Shown here in pieces: positions 1 to 5,502 of a stretch of 5,701 nt of DNA; within the stretch, counting starts at the first letter, position 1, and each line of letters starts with the position of its first letter. This DNA is from Bacillota bacterium (GTDB taxonomy: Bacteria; Bacillota; Clostridia; Lachnospirales; Lachnospiraceae). The DNA is taken from positions 1-5,701 of the forward strand of contig JAEYGZ010000017.1 of assembly GCA_023409535.1 (NCBI GenBank). Direction: 5' to 3'. Both the position numbers and the translations under genes were made by a program. Under the pieces are notes generated by a model. The model ran no database searches. It was not told where the DNA came from and saw only the letters and a list, made by a program, of their open reading frames with translations.

Positions 1-222
1 CAAGGCTGATATAAAATGCTATTTAGGTTGTCTAAGAGCTGCGGGCCGGCGCTTTATGGACTCCTGTCCAAAGCGCCTGAAAGTGCCGTCCTTGGCACTT
101 TCTCCCTTAGATATCGCGCATTTTATATCAGCCTTGATTTATGCTAAGTACGATCACGATCCTGTCAAATGCTTTCCCACAGACCCTTCCTGTTGTTACA
201 CCTGTCTCCTGACTTTGGCTGG
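1..222 (+). repeat. Long-hairpin repeat, copy A-left (3' part; 5' arm lies outside the window)
   Basis: This is a structured non-coding element. Bases 1-19 and 118-136 form a perfect 19-bp stem around a 98-nt core. Inside it TCTAAG (31-36) can pair with CTTAGA (106-111). Two hairpins follow: 48-55 with 70-77, capped by GGAC (58-61)/GTCC (66-69), and 79-87 with 94-102 around a 6-nt loop. The 3' arm continues to about 209; its reverse complement matches 5522-5592 of the right-hand copy, including 26 identical bases (184-209 against 5522-5547). A short tail, CTG.C.TTGGCT.GC (210 to about 222), is shared with copy B, so the element extends slightly beyond its inverted arms. No ORF, transposase or tRNA signature is visible. 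It could be a MITE-like mobile repeat or a structured RNA; the sequence does not decide. Confidence 0.85.
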
Positions 223-370
223 CTTAATATAACTATTAATTGCTTGCTTTTTCCGCTCTAAATATTTATGCTGATTTTAATCAAAAACCCTTGATCTTAA
301 CCTCTTTATAAATTCCCATACTTCCTGAAACATTCACTTGGAAGAAATTGTATGAATAATATTTACTTTA
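223..370. other. AT-rich spacer between the two repeat elements, no gene seen
   Basis: No credible ORF, RNA gene or strong promoter was found here on either strand. The only structure noted is a weak ATCAA/TTGAT inverted repeat near 278-293. Together with the flanking repeats this makes 1-694 a gene-free stretch. Confidence 0.6.
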
Positions 371-683
371 TGGCAAGCCAATGACAGGGAAGCAGGGGAA
401 GGACTGAAGCAGTCCGTGTGATAATATCAGGTAGAGATCGTGATTGCACTTGGTATAGAGAAGGCAGAAATAAAAAATGGTCACAACCTGAGGGGTGAGC
501 CACCACGGAGGGTGGCGAAAGGCGCTTTGTACATGTAGGTACATAAGCCGGCCCCGTAATCCTTTCACAAGGTACATTCCATTTTTTATTTCTGCCTTCT
601 CTATGCCTAGAGCAATAGATCGCTGTCTTAATTATCACACGGACTGCTTCAGTCCTTCCCCTGCTTTCCGTTCCTTTGCTACC
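371..683 (-). repeat. Long-hairpin repeat, copy B (complete, inverted relative to A)
   Basis: This is a complete, diverged member of the same family, read on the minus strand. The arms are 390-425 with 631-666 (36 bp perfect) and 455-480 with 579-604 (26 bp perfect), joined by an imperfect middle section. The core, 481-578, is 98 nt, the same length as in copy A. Its reverse complement shares GGGCCGGC (547-554) and AAAGCGCC (521-528) with A. It also forms the two equivalent hairpins: 524-532 with 539-548, and GCCACC (499-504) with GGTGGC (511-516) around a 6-nt loop. Outside the arms it shares AGGAACGGA and GGTAG with A at the 5' side and TTGGCT.GC at the 3' side, giving about 313 nt. It begins 12 nt after the stop codon of the minus-strand gene at 695-1060. 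No coding capacity is evident. Confidence 0.85.
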
Positions 684-694
684 AAAATTATTAT

Positions 695-1060
695 TTACCT
701 AAATGCATCAAGCTGTTCTTTCCTACGCTCCTGCTTTGCTTTTGCATTCCGGAATGCTTCCTTATCCATATGGTCGGCGTTATGATTTAGATAACCTTCG
801 GTAAAGAGAAAGCGTTTTTCGGTATTTTGTCTGTAATTATTGCTAAAGTTCTCCCCGTTTATGATTTTGTTCTTCAGAAGATCAATCTCCGATTGGCGAT
901 CCCTTTGAAGCTGCCTGGCATGCTCAATATTCTCCGGGGAATGAGCAATATCGGAGTGCTGTTCCAGATGCCGTTCCGTACGAACCTGTTTTTCGATCAA
1001 GCTTGCCATATGCTCAATGCGACGTTCGTTATCCGTTCCCTGTTTTTTATCATTTTCCAT
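695..1060 (-). CDS. Small charged hypothetical protein (121 aa)
   Basis: I do not recognise a named family. The product is very hydrophilic, rich in Glu, Lys, Arg, Gln and Asn, with no Cys or Trp and a single Pro. It reads as mostly helical with coiled-coil-like stretches in its first half (the IEHMASLIEKQ region and the IEHARQLQRDRQSEIDLLKN region). The second half has a more distinctive patch, TEKRFLFTEGYLNHNADHMD. There is no signal peptide or membrane segment, so it is probably cytoplasmic. The start chosen is the ATG at 1060-1058, because AGGCGGG lies 5 nt upstream. In-frame ATG (1078) and TTG (1084) codons further upstream lack such a site and would add only 6 or 8 residues. It stands alone between repeat copy B, just after its stop, and the ogg gene. 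Composition and the well-placed ribosome binding site support a real gene; its function is unknown. Confidence 0.7.
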   Translation of the reverse strand: MENDKKQGTDNERRIEHMASLIEKQVRTERHLEQHSDIAHSPENIEHARQLQRDRQSEIDLLKNKIINGENFSNNYRQNTEKRFLFTEGYLNHNADHMDKEAFRNAKAKQERRKEQLDAFR

Positions 1061-1065
1061 ATTAT

Positions 1066-1072
1066 CCCGCCT
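1066..1072 (-). promoter_or_regulatory. Ribosome binding site deciding the start of the 121-aa protein
   Basis: AGGCGGG on the minus strand is one base away from the consensus AGGAGGG and sits 5 nt before the ATG at 1060. It favours that ATG over the upstream in-frame ATG and TTG. Confidence 0.65.
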
Positions 1073-1144
1073 TTCCATCTGCAAAAGAATTTTGTTTTCA
1101 TCATTATTTTCTCCGCAGCGAAAGCAGGATATACTAATATAAAT

Positions 1145-1209
1145 CTGCCGAAATTACTAAAAATTTATGGTTTTCCTATCGGCAGCCAAGGTCAAAAATG
1201 AGTTCGGCA
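1145..1209. repeat. Three-part short inverted repeat upstream of the 121-aa gene
   Basis: CTGCCGA (1145-1151) can pair with TCGGCAG (1179-1185). The overlapping TGCCGAA (1146-1152) can instead pair with TTCGGCA (1203-1209). The two pairings exclude each other. They lie 85 to 150 nt upstream of the minus-strand start at 1060, in the likely promoter or leader region. This could be an operator or simply chance; no known binding site is recognised. Confidence 0.3.
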
Positions 1210-1217
1210 CTCTTTGA

Positions 1218-1248
1218 GAAATTTTCAAAATATCTTGAAAAATATTTC
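1218..1248. terminator. AT-rich stem-loop after ogg, possible weak terminator
   Basis: GAAAT (1218-1222) pairs with ATTTC (1244-1248), and TTTCAA (1223-1228) with TTGAAA (1235-1240), with a small bulge. It starts about 22 nt past the ogg stop codon on the minus strand. The stem is almost pure A/T and lacks a clear U-tract, so it is only a possible terminator. Confidence 0.3.
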
Positions 1249-1269
1249 TAATATTGCCAAGAATTAATT

Positions 1270-2088
1270 TTAGGCTGCACGATTTCTCATATAATAAAAC
1301 ATATATTGCTGTACAATTCCCATATAGCCGTCAAACTGAGTCAAGTTAAATTCATCCTGGTATATTTCCTTTAAGATCCGTTTGATCCAGACATCTACCG
1401 GAAATACACCGATGTGATGAAGCCCGTAAAGGCAGATGCAATTTGCGACCTTTTCGCCTATCCCGTGAATCTCTTTCAGCTTGGCCTTTGCTTCTTCATA
1501 GCTGCAGGTTTTGATATAATCGGAATCCAGGCTCCCATCCGCCACAGCTTTTGACGCACAAAGGATATATTCATCCCTGTAACCAACCTTTAGTTCTCGC
1601 AGTTCACTTCGCTGTGCCCGTGCCAATGCCCGGGGTGCGGGAAATGTATAATAGCTTACACCGGTGGCCTCACACACCTTCCTGCTGCCATACTTATTGC
1701 AGATTGCTTCAATGCAGCTCTTGATTGCGGGAATATTTTTATTCTGAGAGATAATAAAGCTGATCATCATTTCAAAAAAATCTTGTTTTAAAATCCGAAT
1801 CCCCCGCCCGTACTGTGCAGCTTCCTTTAGAAAGCCATCTTTCCCCTGAAGCAAGGTATCGATAATCCGGTGATAATCATACTCCAGATCGAAATAATTC
1901 TTCCAGATCAGCTCATATTCCTCTTCGCTGCAGCTTAGCTCTACCTGATCCTCCTCAATCTGCTCCAGCTCCAAATACCTGTCAAATGCAATCAGGCTGT
2001 ATTTATTTTCATCAATTTGATTCATCCGGAAGCATTGACCGGATTCGGCTATCTGTCGTAGATTAAAGTTTCTATTGCAAATCAGCAT
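1270..2088 (-). CDS. ogg: OGG1-type 8-oxoguanine DNA glycosylase/AP lyase
   Basis: A 272-aa base-excision repair enzyme that removes 8-oxoguanine from DNA and can cut the resulting abasic strand. The N-terminal OGG domain carries SGQCFRM at residues 16-22, matching the GQSFRW motif of human OGG1. The helical core has SQNKNI at 114-119, aligning with SNNNI of OGG1, so Asn116 corresponds to OGG1 Asn149. The helix-hairpin-helix-GPD motif runs from about 205 to 238 (HGIGEKVANC then VFPVDVWIKR). Lys213 is the expected Schiff-base nucleophile (OGG1 Lys249) and Asp232 the conserved GPD aspartate (OGG1 Asp268). The length suits the bacterial members of the family, which are typical of clostridia, and no key residue is missing. 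The start ATG follows a GGGGAAGAGAG stretch. The gene lies 66 nt after ridA on the same strand with no obvious terminator between, so co-transcription from the ridA promoter is likely. A plainer alternative name is HhH-GPD family glycosylase. Confidence 0.9.
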   Translation of the reverse strand: MLICNRNFNLRQIAESGQCFRMNQIDENKYSLIAFDRYLELEQIEEDQVELSCSEEEYELIWKNYFDLEYDYHRIIDTLLQGKDGFLKEAAQYGRGIRILKQDFFEMMISFIISQNKNIPAIKSCIEAICNKYGSRKVCEATGVSYYTFPAPRALARAQRSELRELKVGYRDEYILCASKAVADGSLDSDYIKTCSYEEAKAKLKEIHGIGEKVANCICLYGLHHIGVFPVDVWIKRILKEIYQDEFNLTQFDGYMGIVQQYMFYYMRNRAA

Positions 2089-2154
2089 TACTCTCTCTTC
2101 CCCAATCTGTTATCAATCGTATCTCCCGGCGGCCCAATAAAGGTATACTTGTCC

Positions 2155-2538
2155 TTAGCTCAGAGCAATTAATTCAATCTCTACCAAGGAACCCTTGGGT
2201 AATCCAGCCACCTGGACAGCAGAGCGTGCAGGAGAATCTGTTCCAAGATATTTGGCATAAATGCCATTCACTGTTACGAAATCCTTTAAATCCTGCAGGA
2301 ATACCGTAGCCTTAACAACCTTATCAAAGGACGAGCCTGCCGCTTCAAGAACCGTCTTTAAATTTGCAAATACCTGCTCTGCCTGTGCTTCAATTCCGCC
2401 CTCAACCAACTCTCCGGTTACCGGATTTACCGGTATCTGTCCTGAAGTAAAGATTAATCCAAGACCTGTATCGATGGCATGGGAATATGGTCCGATAGCC
2501 TTCGGTGCCTCTGCTGCATTAATTATTTTCTTACTCAT
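2155..2538 (-). CDS. ridA: RidA family 2-iminobutanoate/2-iminopropanoate deaminase
   Basis: A 127-aa YjgF/YER057c/UK114 protein, full length for the family. RidA is a cytoplasmic homotrimer that hydrolyses reactive enamines and imines such as 2-aminoacrylate, made by PLP enzymes like threonine/serine dehydratase, and so protects PLP enzymes from damage. Signature elements are present: the N-terminal PKAIGPYSHA with Tyr18, IFTSGQIPV at 29-37, the PARSAVQV segment with Arg105 (the substrate-carboxylate arginine), and the C-terminal VEIELIA with Glu120. Arg105 and Glu120 match the E. coli RidA numbering. The ATG at 2538 is preceded by GGAAGGCGG at good spacing. A promoter (TTGACT, 16 nt, TAAAAT) lies at 2586-2613. 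It heads a probable two-gene unit with ogg and is divergent from the GNAT gene. Confidence 0.95.
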   Translation of the reverse strand: MSKKIINAAEAPKAIGPYSHAIDTGLGLIFTSGQIPVNPVTGELVEGGIEAQAEQVFANLKTVLEAAGSSFDKVVKATVFLQDLKDFVTVNGIYAKYLGTDSPARSAVQVAGLPKGSLVEIELIALS

Positions 2539-2585
2539 GTGTATAACCGCCTTCCTGTTATTTTACTTATCCAAAAGTTAGTTTT

Positions 2586-2613
2586 ATTTTATCATCCTAC
2601 TGAGAATAGTCAA
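2586..2613 (-). promoter_or_regulatory. Sigma-A-type promoter of ridA-ogg
   Basis: On the minus strand, TTGACT (2613-2608) and TAAAAT (2591-2586) are separated by 16 nt. It lies about 50 nt upstream of the ridA start. Its -35 is 21 nt from the -35 of the divergent GNAT promoter. Confidence 0.65.
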
Positions 2614-2634
2614 TGGATATCTTACTTGAATCAG

Positions 2635-2663
2635 TTGAAAACATTGTCGATTTCAGATATACT
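2635..2663 (+). promoter_or_regulatory. Sigma-A-type promoter of the GNAT-MFS operon
   Basis: TTGAAA (2635-2640) and TATACT (2658-2663) are separated by 17 nt, giving a leader of about 60 nt before the ATG at 2729. That start has GGGGGA (2715-2720) as its ribosome binding site. No operator palindrome is obvious in the leader. Confidence 0.65.
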
Positions 2664-2728
2664 AAGTTTTGAATAGCTAAATCAAATGATATGGTATTTA
2701 ACTTCGTTATAAATGGGGGATTACAAAG

Positions 2729-3229
2729 ATGCATCATAATAAAGAAGATTTCAAAATACGAATTGCAACCGTTGAGGACGTAAAACTGATTCTCGAATTT
2801 ATACAGGAATTGGCTGAGTATGAACATTTGTCAGATGCGGTTGTGGCAACGGAGGAATTGCTTACCGAAACCATCTTTATTCAGAAGAAGGCAGAGGTTC
2901 TGATCGGTGAATATCAGAATAAGCCGGTTGCTTTTGCACTGTTCTTCCACAATTATTCTACCTTCCTGGGACGTCCGGGAATTTATCTGGAGGATCTGTT
3001 TGTAAAGGAAGAATACCGGAGTATGGGATTGGGATCAGCAATATTTACTTATCTTGCGAAGTATGCAGAGGAAAGAAATTACGGACGATTTGAATGGTCG
3101 TGCCTAGACTGGAATGAACCCTCCATTAAGTTTTACAAGCAAAAAGGCGCTGTTCCCATGGAGGATTGGACGGTTTACCGTCTTCAGGGAGCCTCACTGA
3201 CTAATCTGGCATCGGATAGAAAGGCATAA
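2729..3229 (+). CDS. GNAT acetyltransferase, SSAT (diamine/polyamine N-acetyltransferase)-like
   Basis: A 166-aa GCN5-related N-acetyltransferase that transfers acetyl from acetyl-CoA to an amine. The fold order is visible: beta1 with FKIRIATVEDV near 8-18, beta4 with GIYLEDLFV at 84-92, the acetyl-CoA pyrophosphate loop R97-S-M-G-L-G102 (RxxGxG), and the late motif DWNEPSIKFYKQKGA at 127-141 with Tyr136. The YLEDLFV and WNEPSIxFYKxxGA segments are those of the SAT1/SAT2 spermidine/spermine and thialysine acetyltransferase group rather than of RimI-type enzymes. A polyamine or lysine-analogue substrate is therefore a reasonable inference, not shown. The start ATG follows GGGGGA. It is the first gene of an operon with the MFS gene 19 nt downstream, resembling in logic the BltD/Blt pair of B. 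subtilis. Confidence 0.85.
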   Translation: MHHNKEDFKIRIATVEDVKLILEFIQELAEYEHLSDAVVATEELLTETIFIQKKAEVLIGEYQNKPVAFALFFHNYSTFLGRPGIYLEDLFVKEEYRSMGLGSAIFTYLAKYAEERNYGRFEWSCLDWNEPSIKFYKQKGAVPMEDWTVYRLQGASLTNLASDRKA

Positions 3230-3248
3230 CGGAGGATCATTTGGCAGC

Positions 3249-4676
3249 ATGTTTCGTAATTTAAATTATTTTCATCGTTATATGATGGGCCAGCTCAGAC
3301 GGATCTATTTCATGGCTTTGCCTGAATCAAAAAAAGATTTAAAAAGCAGCCGCATTTATTATACAACTGCGGATTCCGCTGCCCAGACCATAGCTCAGCT
3401 TGCCGGAGGAACCTTTTTGGCCACACTGATGACCCATAGCGGAATCTCAGATGCCAATATCGGTATCATAACCTCCCTGCTCAGCTTTGCCGCTTTGTCA
3501 CAGCTGTTCTTGATTAATTATATGAAGCGGCTTAAAAAGTTCAAGTTTCTAGTAACTGTCACCGCTTTGCAGAGAATCCTGTTCGCAGCGCTGTTCTTTG
3601 TACCCCTGTTCTCCATTAGCAGCGGAGCGAAAGCCATATTGATCGCAGCAATGTATTTCCTGGGTCAGATATTCGTACAGATCGGTATTCCCGCTTCTCA
3701 GGATTGGATCGCAAGTCTGGTACCCAGCCGGTTGAGGGGAAAGTATTTTTCCATCAAGGATTCCTTTGCGGTGTTCATCGTATCCAGCCTCATGCTGATC
3801 TGCGGAATTATCCTTGATTATTTTAAAGGAAGAAATATTCTTACCGGCTTTATTCTGATTGGAATTATTATCTTGATTCTTGTTGTAATTAATGTCGTCA
3901 GTTTTTCAATGATGAAGGAGCCTAAGCTTGCCCTCCTGAATGAGGAGGGCAAGGAGATGCACGGCCGCCTTGCAAAGAAAGCAAAGGAAAAGATAGAGAC
4001 TCCTAAGAGCCAGAGTATTCTTTCAGAGATTAAAGAGGCCGTACAGGATACCAAGTTTCGTAAAGCATTCAGTGTTCAGTGTATCTATACTCTGGCATTC
4101 TATTTCTGTGCGCCCTTTAACTCCAGTTATATCATCAATGATCTGAAGCTGCCGTATACCTTCGTGATGCTTGTAATTTTCATTCTTAATCTTTATCGTA
4201 TTTACATCACACCAAAGCTGGGGAGAATGGCAGACAAGCATGGAATGGGAAAGCTTCTTCGGTATACCCTGTTTGCACTCGGTCTGAATTTTCTTATAAT
4301 GGCCTTTACCATGCCCTTTAATGCTTACCCTATGTATATCCTTTCAAACCTATTGGGATCAACAGCCTGGGCTTTTGTGGGTATCGGACTATTCGGAATT
4401 CAGCTTGACTTCTATCGCAGTGATAAGCGTATGATTTGGCTCACCATTACCTCCTCCATCTGCGGCCTTTTTGGTTTCCTTGTATCAATTGCCGCCGGCA
4501 AAATACTCGCAGTATTACAGGAAGCGGATCTTCATCTGTTCGGGTTAAAAATTTATGCACAACAGGTATTAAATGTTATAGGTTTCTTCATAATCGTACT
4601 GGCTGTTATTTATATTAAGCTACGCATCGAGACGCAGAAGATCGACGTAAACCGTCAGGACGGACGCCTAAAATAA
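3249..4676 (+). CDS. MFS transporter, 12 membrane segments, probable efflux
   Basis: A 475-aa major facilitator superfamily membrane protein. It has a cytoplasmic N-terminal extension of about 45 residues. Six hydrophobic segments follow at roughly 46-66, 71-91, 98-121, 127-149, 171-191 and 197-220. A long charged central loop (about 221-272, rich in Lys and Glu) precedes six more at roughly 273-290, 302-320, 337-357, 361-385, 396-420 and 438-458. Loop motifs fit the family: PSRLRGKYFSIKD (159-171) after TM4, and LGRMADKHGMGK (324-335) after TM8, resembling MFS motif A. The substrate cannot be read from the sequence. The neighbouring acetyltransferase suggests export of an acetylated amine, which is speculative. 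GGAGG at 3231-3235 is 13 nt from the ATG, a little far. An ATG at 3282 would be the fallback, but the extension looks genuine. An intrinsic terminator follows. Confidence 0.9.
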   Translation: MFRNLNYFHRYMMGQLRRIYFMALPESKKDLKSSRIYYTTADSAAQTIAQLAGGTFLATLMTHSGISDANIGIITSLLSFAALSQLFLINYMKRLKKFKFLVTVTALQRILFAALFFVPLFSISSGAKAILIAAMYFLGQIFVQIGIPASQDWIASLVPSRLRGKYFSIKDSFAVFIVSSLMLICGIILDYFKGRNILTGFILIGIIILILVVINVVSFSMMKEPKLALLNEEGKEMHGRLAKKAKEKIETPKSQSILSEIKEAVQDTKFRKAFSVQCIYTLAFYFCAPFNSSYIINDLKLPYTFVMLVIFILNLYRIYITPKLGRMADKHGMGKLLRYTLFALGLNFLIMAFTMPFNAYPMYILSNLLGSTAWAFVGIGLFGIQLDFYRSDKRMIWLTITSSICGLFGFLVSIAAGKILAVLQEADLHLFGLKIYAQQVLNVIGFFIIVLAVIYIKLRIETQKIDVNRQDGRLK

Positions 4677-4689
4677 TAATGAATAAAGG

Positions 4690-4728
4690 AATTGTTGCCT
4701 TGCATTCTATTGCAGGCAGTAATTTTTT
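4690..4728 (+). terminator. Intrinsic terminator of the GNAT-MFS operon
   Basis: The stem pairs TGCA (4701-4704) with TGCA (4711-4714) and GCC (4697-4699) with GGC (4715-4717), then continues through U:A and G:U pairs to 4690/4724, with a one-base bulge at 4700. The loop is TTCTAT. A run of six T follows at 4723-4728. It starts 14 nt after the MFS stop codon. Confidence 0.8.
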
Positions 4729-4768
4729 ATACTCTTTCTATTATTTTTTATCTTCATTCATAATTTGA

Positions 4769-4798
4769 TTGACAGGAAGAGCTGTCATACACTATAAT
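4769..4798 (+). promoter_or_regulatory. Consensus sigma-A promoter of the niaX-like gene
   Basis: TTGACA (4769-4774) and TATAAT (4793-4798) are both perfect hexamers, 18 nt apart. Transcription should begin near 4805, giving a leader of about 118 nt. A promoter this strong would need a repressor, and a candidate operator overlaps it. Confidence 0.85.
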
Positions 4799-4825
4799 TA
4801 CAGCTGACAAGACAGCTATCATGTC
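4770..4825. promoter_or_regulatory. Candidate operator cluster (NiaR-like) over the promoter
   Basis: TGACAG (4770-4775) and CTGTCA (4782-4787) form a palindrome with a 6-nt gap that overlaps the -35 box. AGCTG (4802-4806) and CAGCT (4813-4817), also with a 6-nt gap, lie at the expected transcription start. AGCTGTC (4780-4786) and GACAGCT (4811-4817) bracket the -10. In all, five GACA or TGTC half-sites fall within 55 nt. Placement fits a repressor. NiaR (YrxA), the niacin-responsive repressor of Firmicutes, is the inferred candidate because of the downstream gene and from memory of TGACA/TGTCA-type half-sites. Confidence 0.55.
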
Positions 4826-4906
4826 GGATGCTGAGATCTCATCTGATCACCTCAGACCAATCTTGCAAATCGAAGCCGATAATGCTGCTAAACTTATGGA
4901 ATATAG

Positions 4907-4917
4907 AAAAGGAAGGG
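4907..4917 (+). promoter_or_regulatory. Ribosome binding site deciding the niaX-like start
   Basis: AAAAGGAAGGG ends 5 nt before the ATG at 4923. The upstream in-frame ATG at 4821 has no such site and sits within about 20 nt of the predicted transcription start, so 4923 is preferred. Confidence 0.8.
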
Positions 4918-4922
4918 TTCGT

Positions 4923-5495
4923 ATGGTTAATAATGTAACAAACAAAGTAAAAGTAATGACTGTTGCTGCACTGCTCAGTGCAATCGGTATCTTAATTCCT
5001 CTGGTTATGCCAAAAATAATGATTGAACCGGCCTCCTACACGCTGGCAAGTCATGTTCCCGTATTTATTGCAATGTTTATCTCACCGATTGTAGCAATTT
5101 CCGTTGCGCTAATCTCCAGTATCGGCTTCTTGTTCGCCGGTTTTCCAATGGTTATTGTACTTCGGGCATTAACCCATATCATATTTGCAACCACAGGAGC
5201 CCTGATCCTGAAGAAAAAGAATAATATTCTTGCTTCTGCAAGGACAGCCATCCCCTTTGGTTTACTGCTGGCTGTTATCCATGCCATTGCAGAGGTTACC
5301 GCAGTTTGTCTATATTATTTCGGAACCGGAAATTCTACCAGTCTATACTTTATCTTTGTGCTAGTCGGACTCGGTACCATCATCCACAGCATGGTTGATT
5401 TCGGAATCGCAGTTTTTGTGTGGATTCCGCTGCAGCATGTGGTTATGATACCGGCCAATGCCAAGATTAAACGGGTGCAGAAATCAGCGGTGTGA
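4923..5495 (+). CDS. niaX: ECF transporter S component, probable niacin-specific NiaX
   Basis: A 190-aa integral membrane protein of the energy-coupling factor S-component type, which binds a vitamin and docks on a shared EcfAA'T module. About six hydrophobic segments are visible, near residues 11-30, 40-60, 62-82, 83-97, 109-133 and 141-172. The first helix has A16-L-L-S-A20, the AxxxA motif used by S components to contact EcfT. The SYTLASHVPVFIAMF segment (38-52) and GFPMVIVLRALTHIIFA (73-89) are what I recall from NiaX-type niacin transporters. This is a recognition from memory, so the niacin assignment is moderate; a GACA/TGTC operator cluster upstream supports it. No EcfA or EcfT genes are nearby, as expected for a group II system. 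A longer reading from 4821 would add 34 hydrophilic residues and is disfavoured. The A-right repeat begins 7 to 26 nt after the stop. Confidence 0.7.
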   Translation: MVNNVTNKVKVMTVAALLSAIGILIPLVMPKIMIEPASYTLASHVPVFIAMFISPIVAISVALISSIGFLFAGFPMVIVLRALTHIIFATTGALILKKKNNILASARTAIPFGLLLAVIHAIAEVTAVCLYYFGTGNSTSLYFIFVLVGLGTIIHSMVDFGIAVFVWIPLQHVVMIPANAKIKRVQKSAV

Positions 5496-5502
5496 GTGAT
5501 AA

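Noticed and set aside
1..222. CRISPR array, retron msr-msd, or an insertion sequence with transposase
   Set aside because: There are no short regular repeats with spacers, no reverse transcriptase, and no transposase ORF in or beside the element.
282..338. Minus-strand fragment encoding a short peptide ending VKIKGF
   Set aside because: The frame is closed by an upstream stop after about two dozen codons, has no ribosome binding site and shows no recognisable family.
363..638. Open frames across copy B (minus 363-638 and 368-577, plus 495-785)
   Set aside because: They run through the palindromic arms and core of the repeat, have no family resemblance, and overlap each other and the 121-aa gene.
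827..1201. 124-aa plus-strand frame opposite the small hypothetical gene
   Set aside because: It is the antisense shadow of 695-1060. The minus-strand product has the plausible protein composition and the ribosome binding site.
3818..4241. Minus-strand frames inside the MFS gene
   Set aside because: They are antisense shadows of a clear 12-segment transporter.
4828..4890. TPP (THI-box) riboswitch
   Set aside because: CTGAGA and ATAATGC are present, but the GGGGTGC and ACCCTTTGAACCTGATC-type segments and a closing P1 stem are not seen.
4821..4922. N-terminal extension of the ECF S component from the ATG at 4821
   Set aside because: No ribosome binding site precedes 4821 and it lies within about 20 nt of the predicted transcription start. 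A strong site precedes the ATG at 4923, and the family begins near there.
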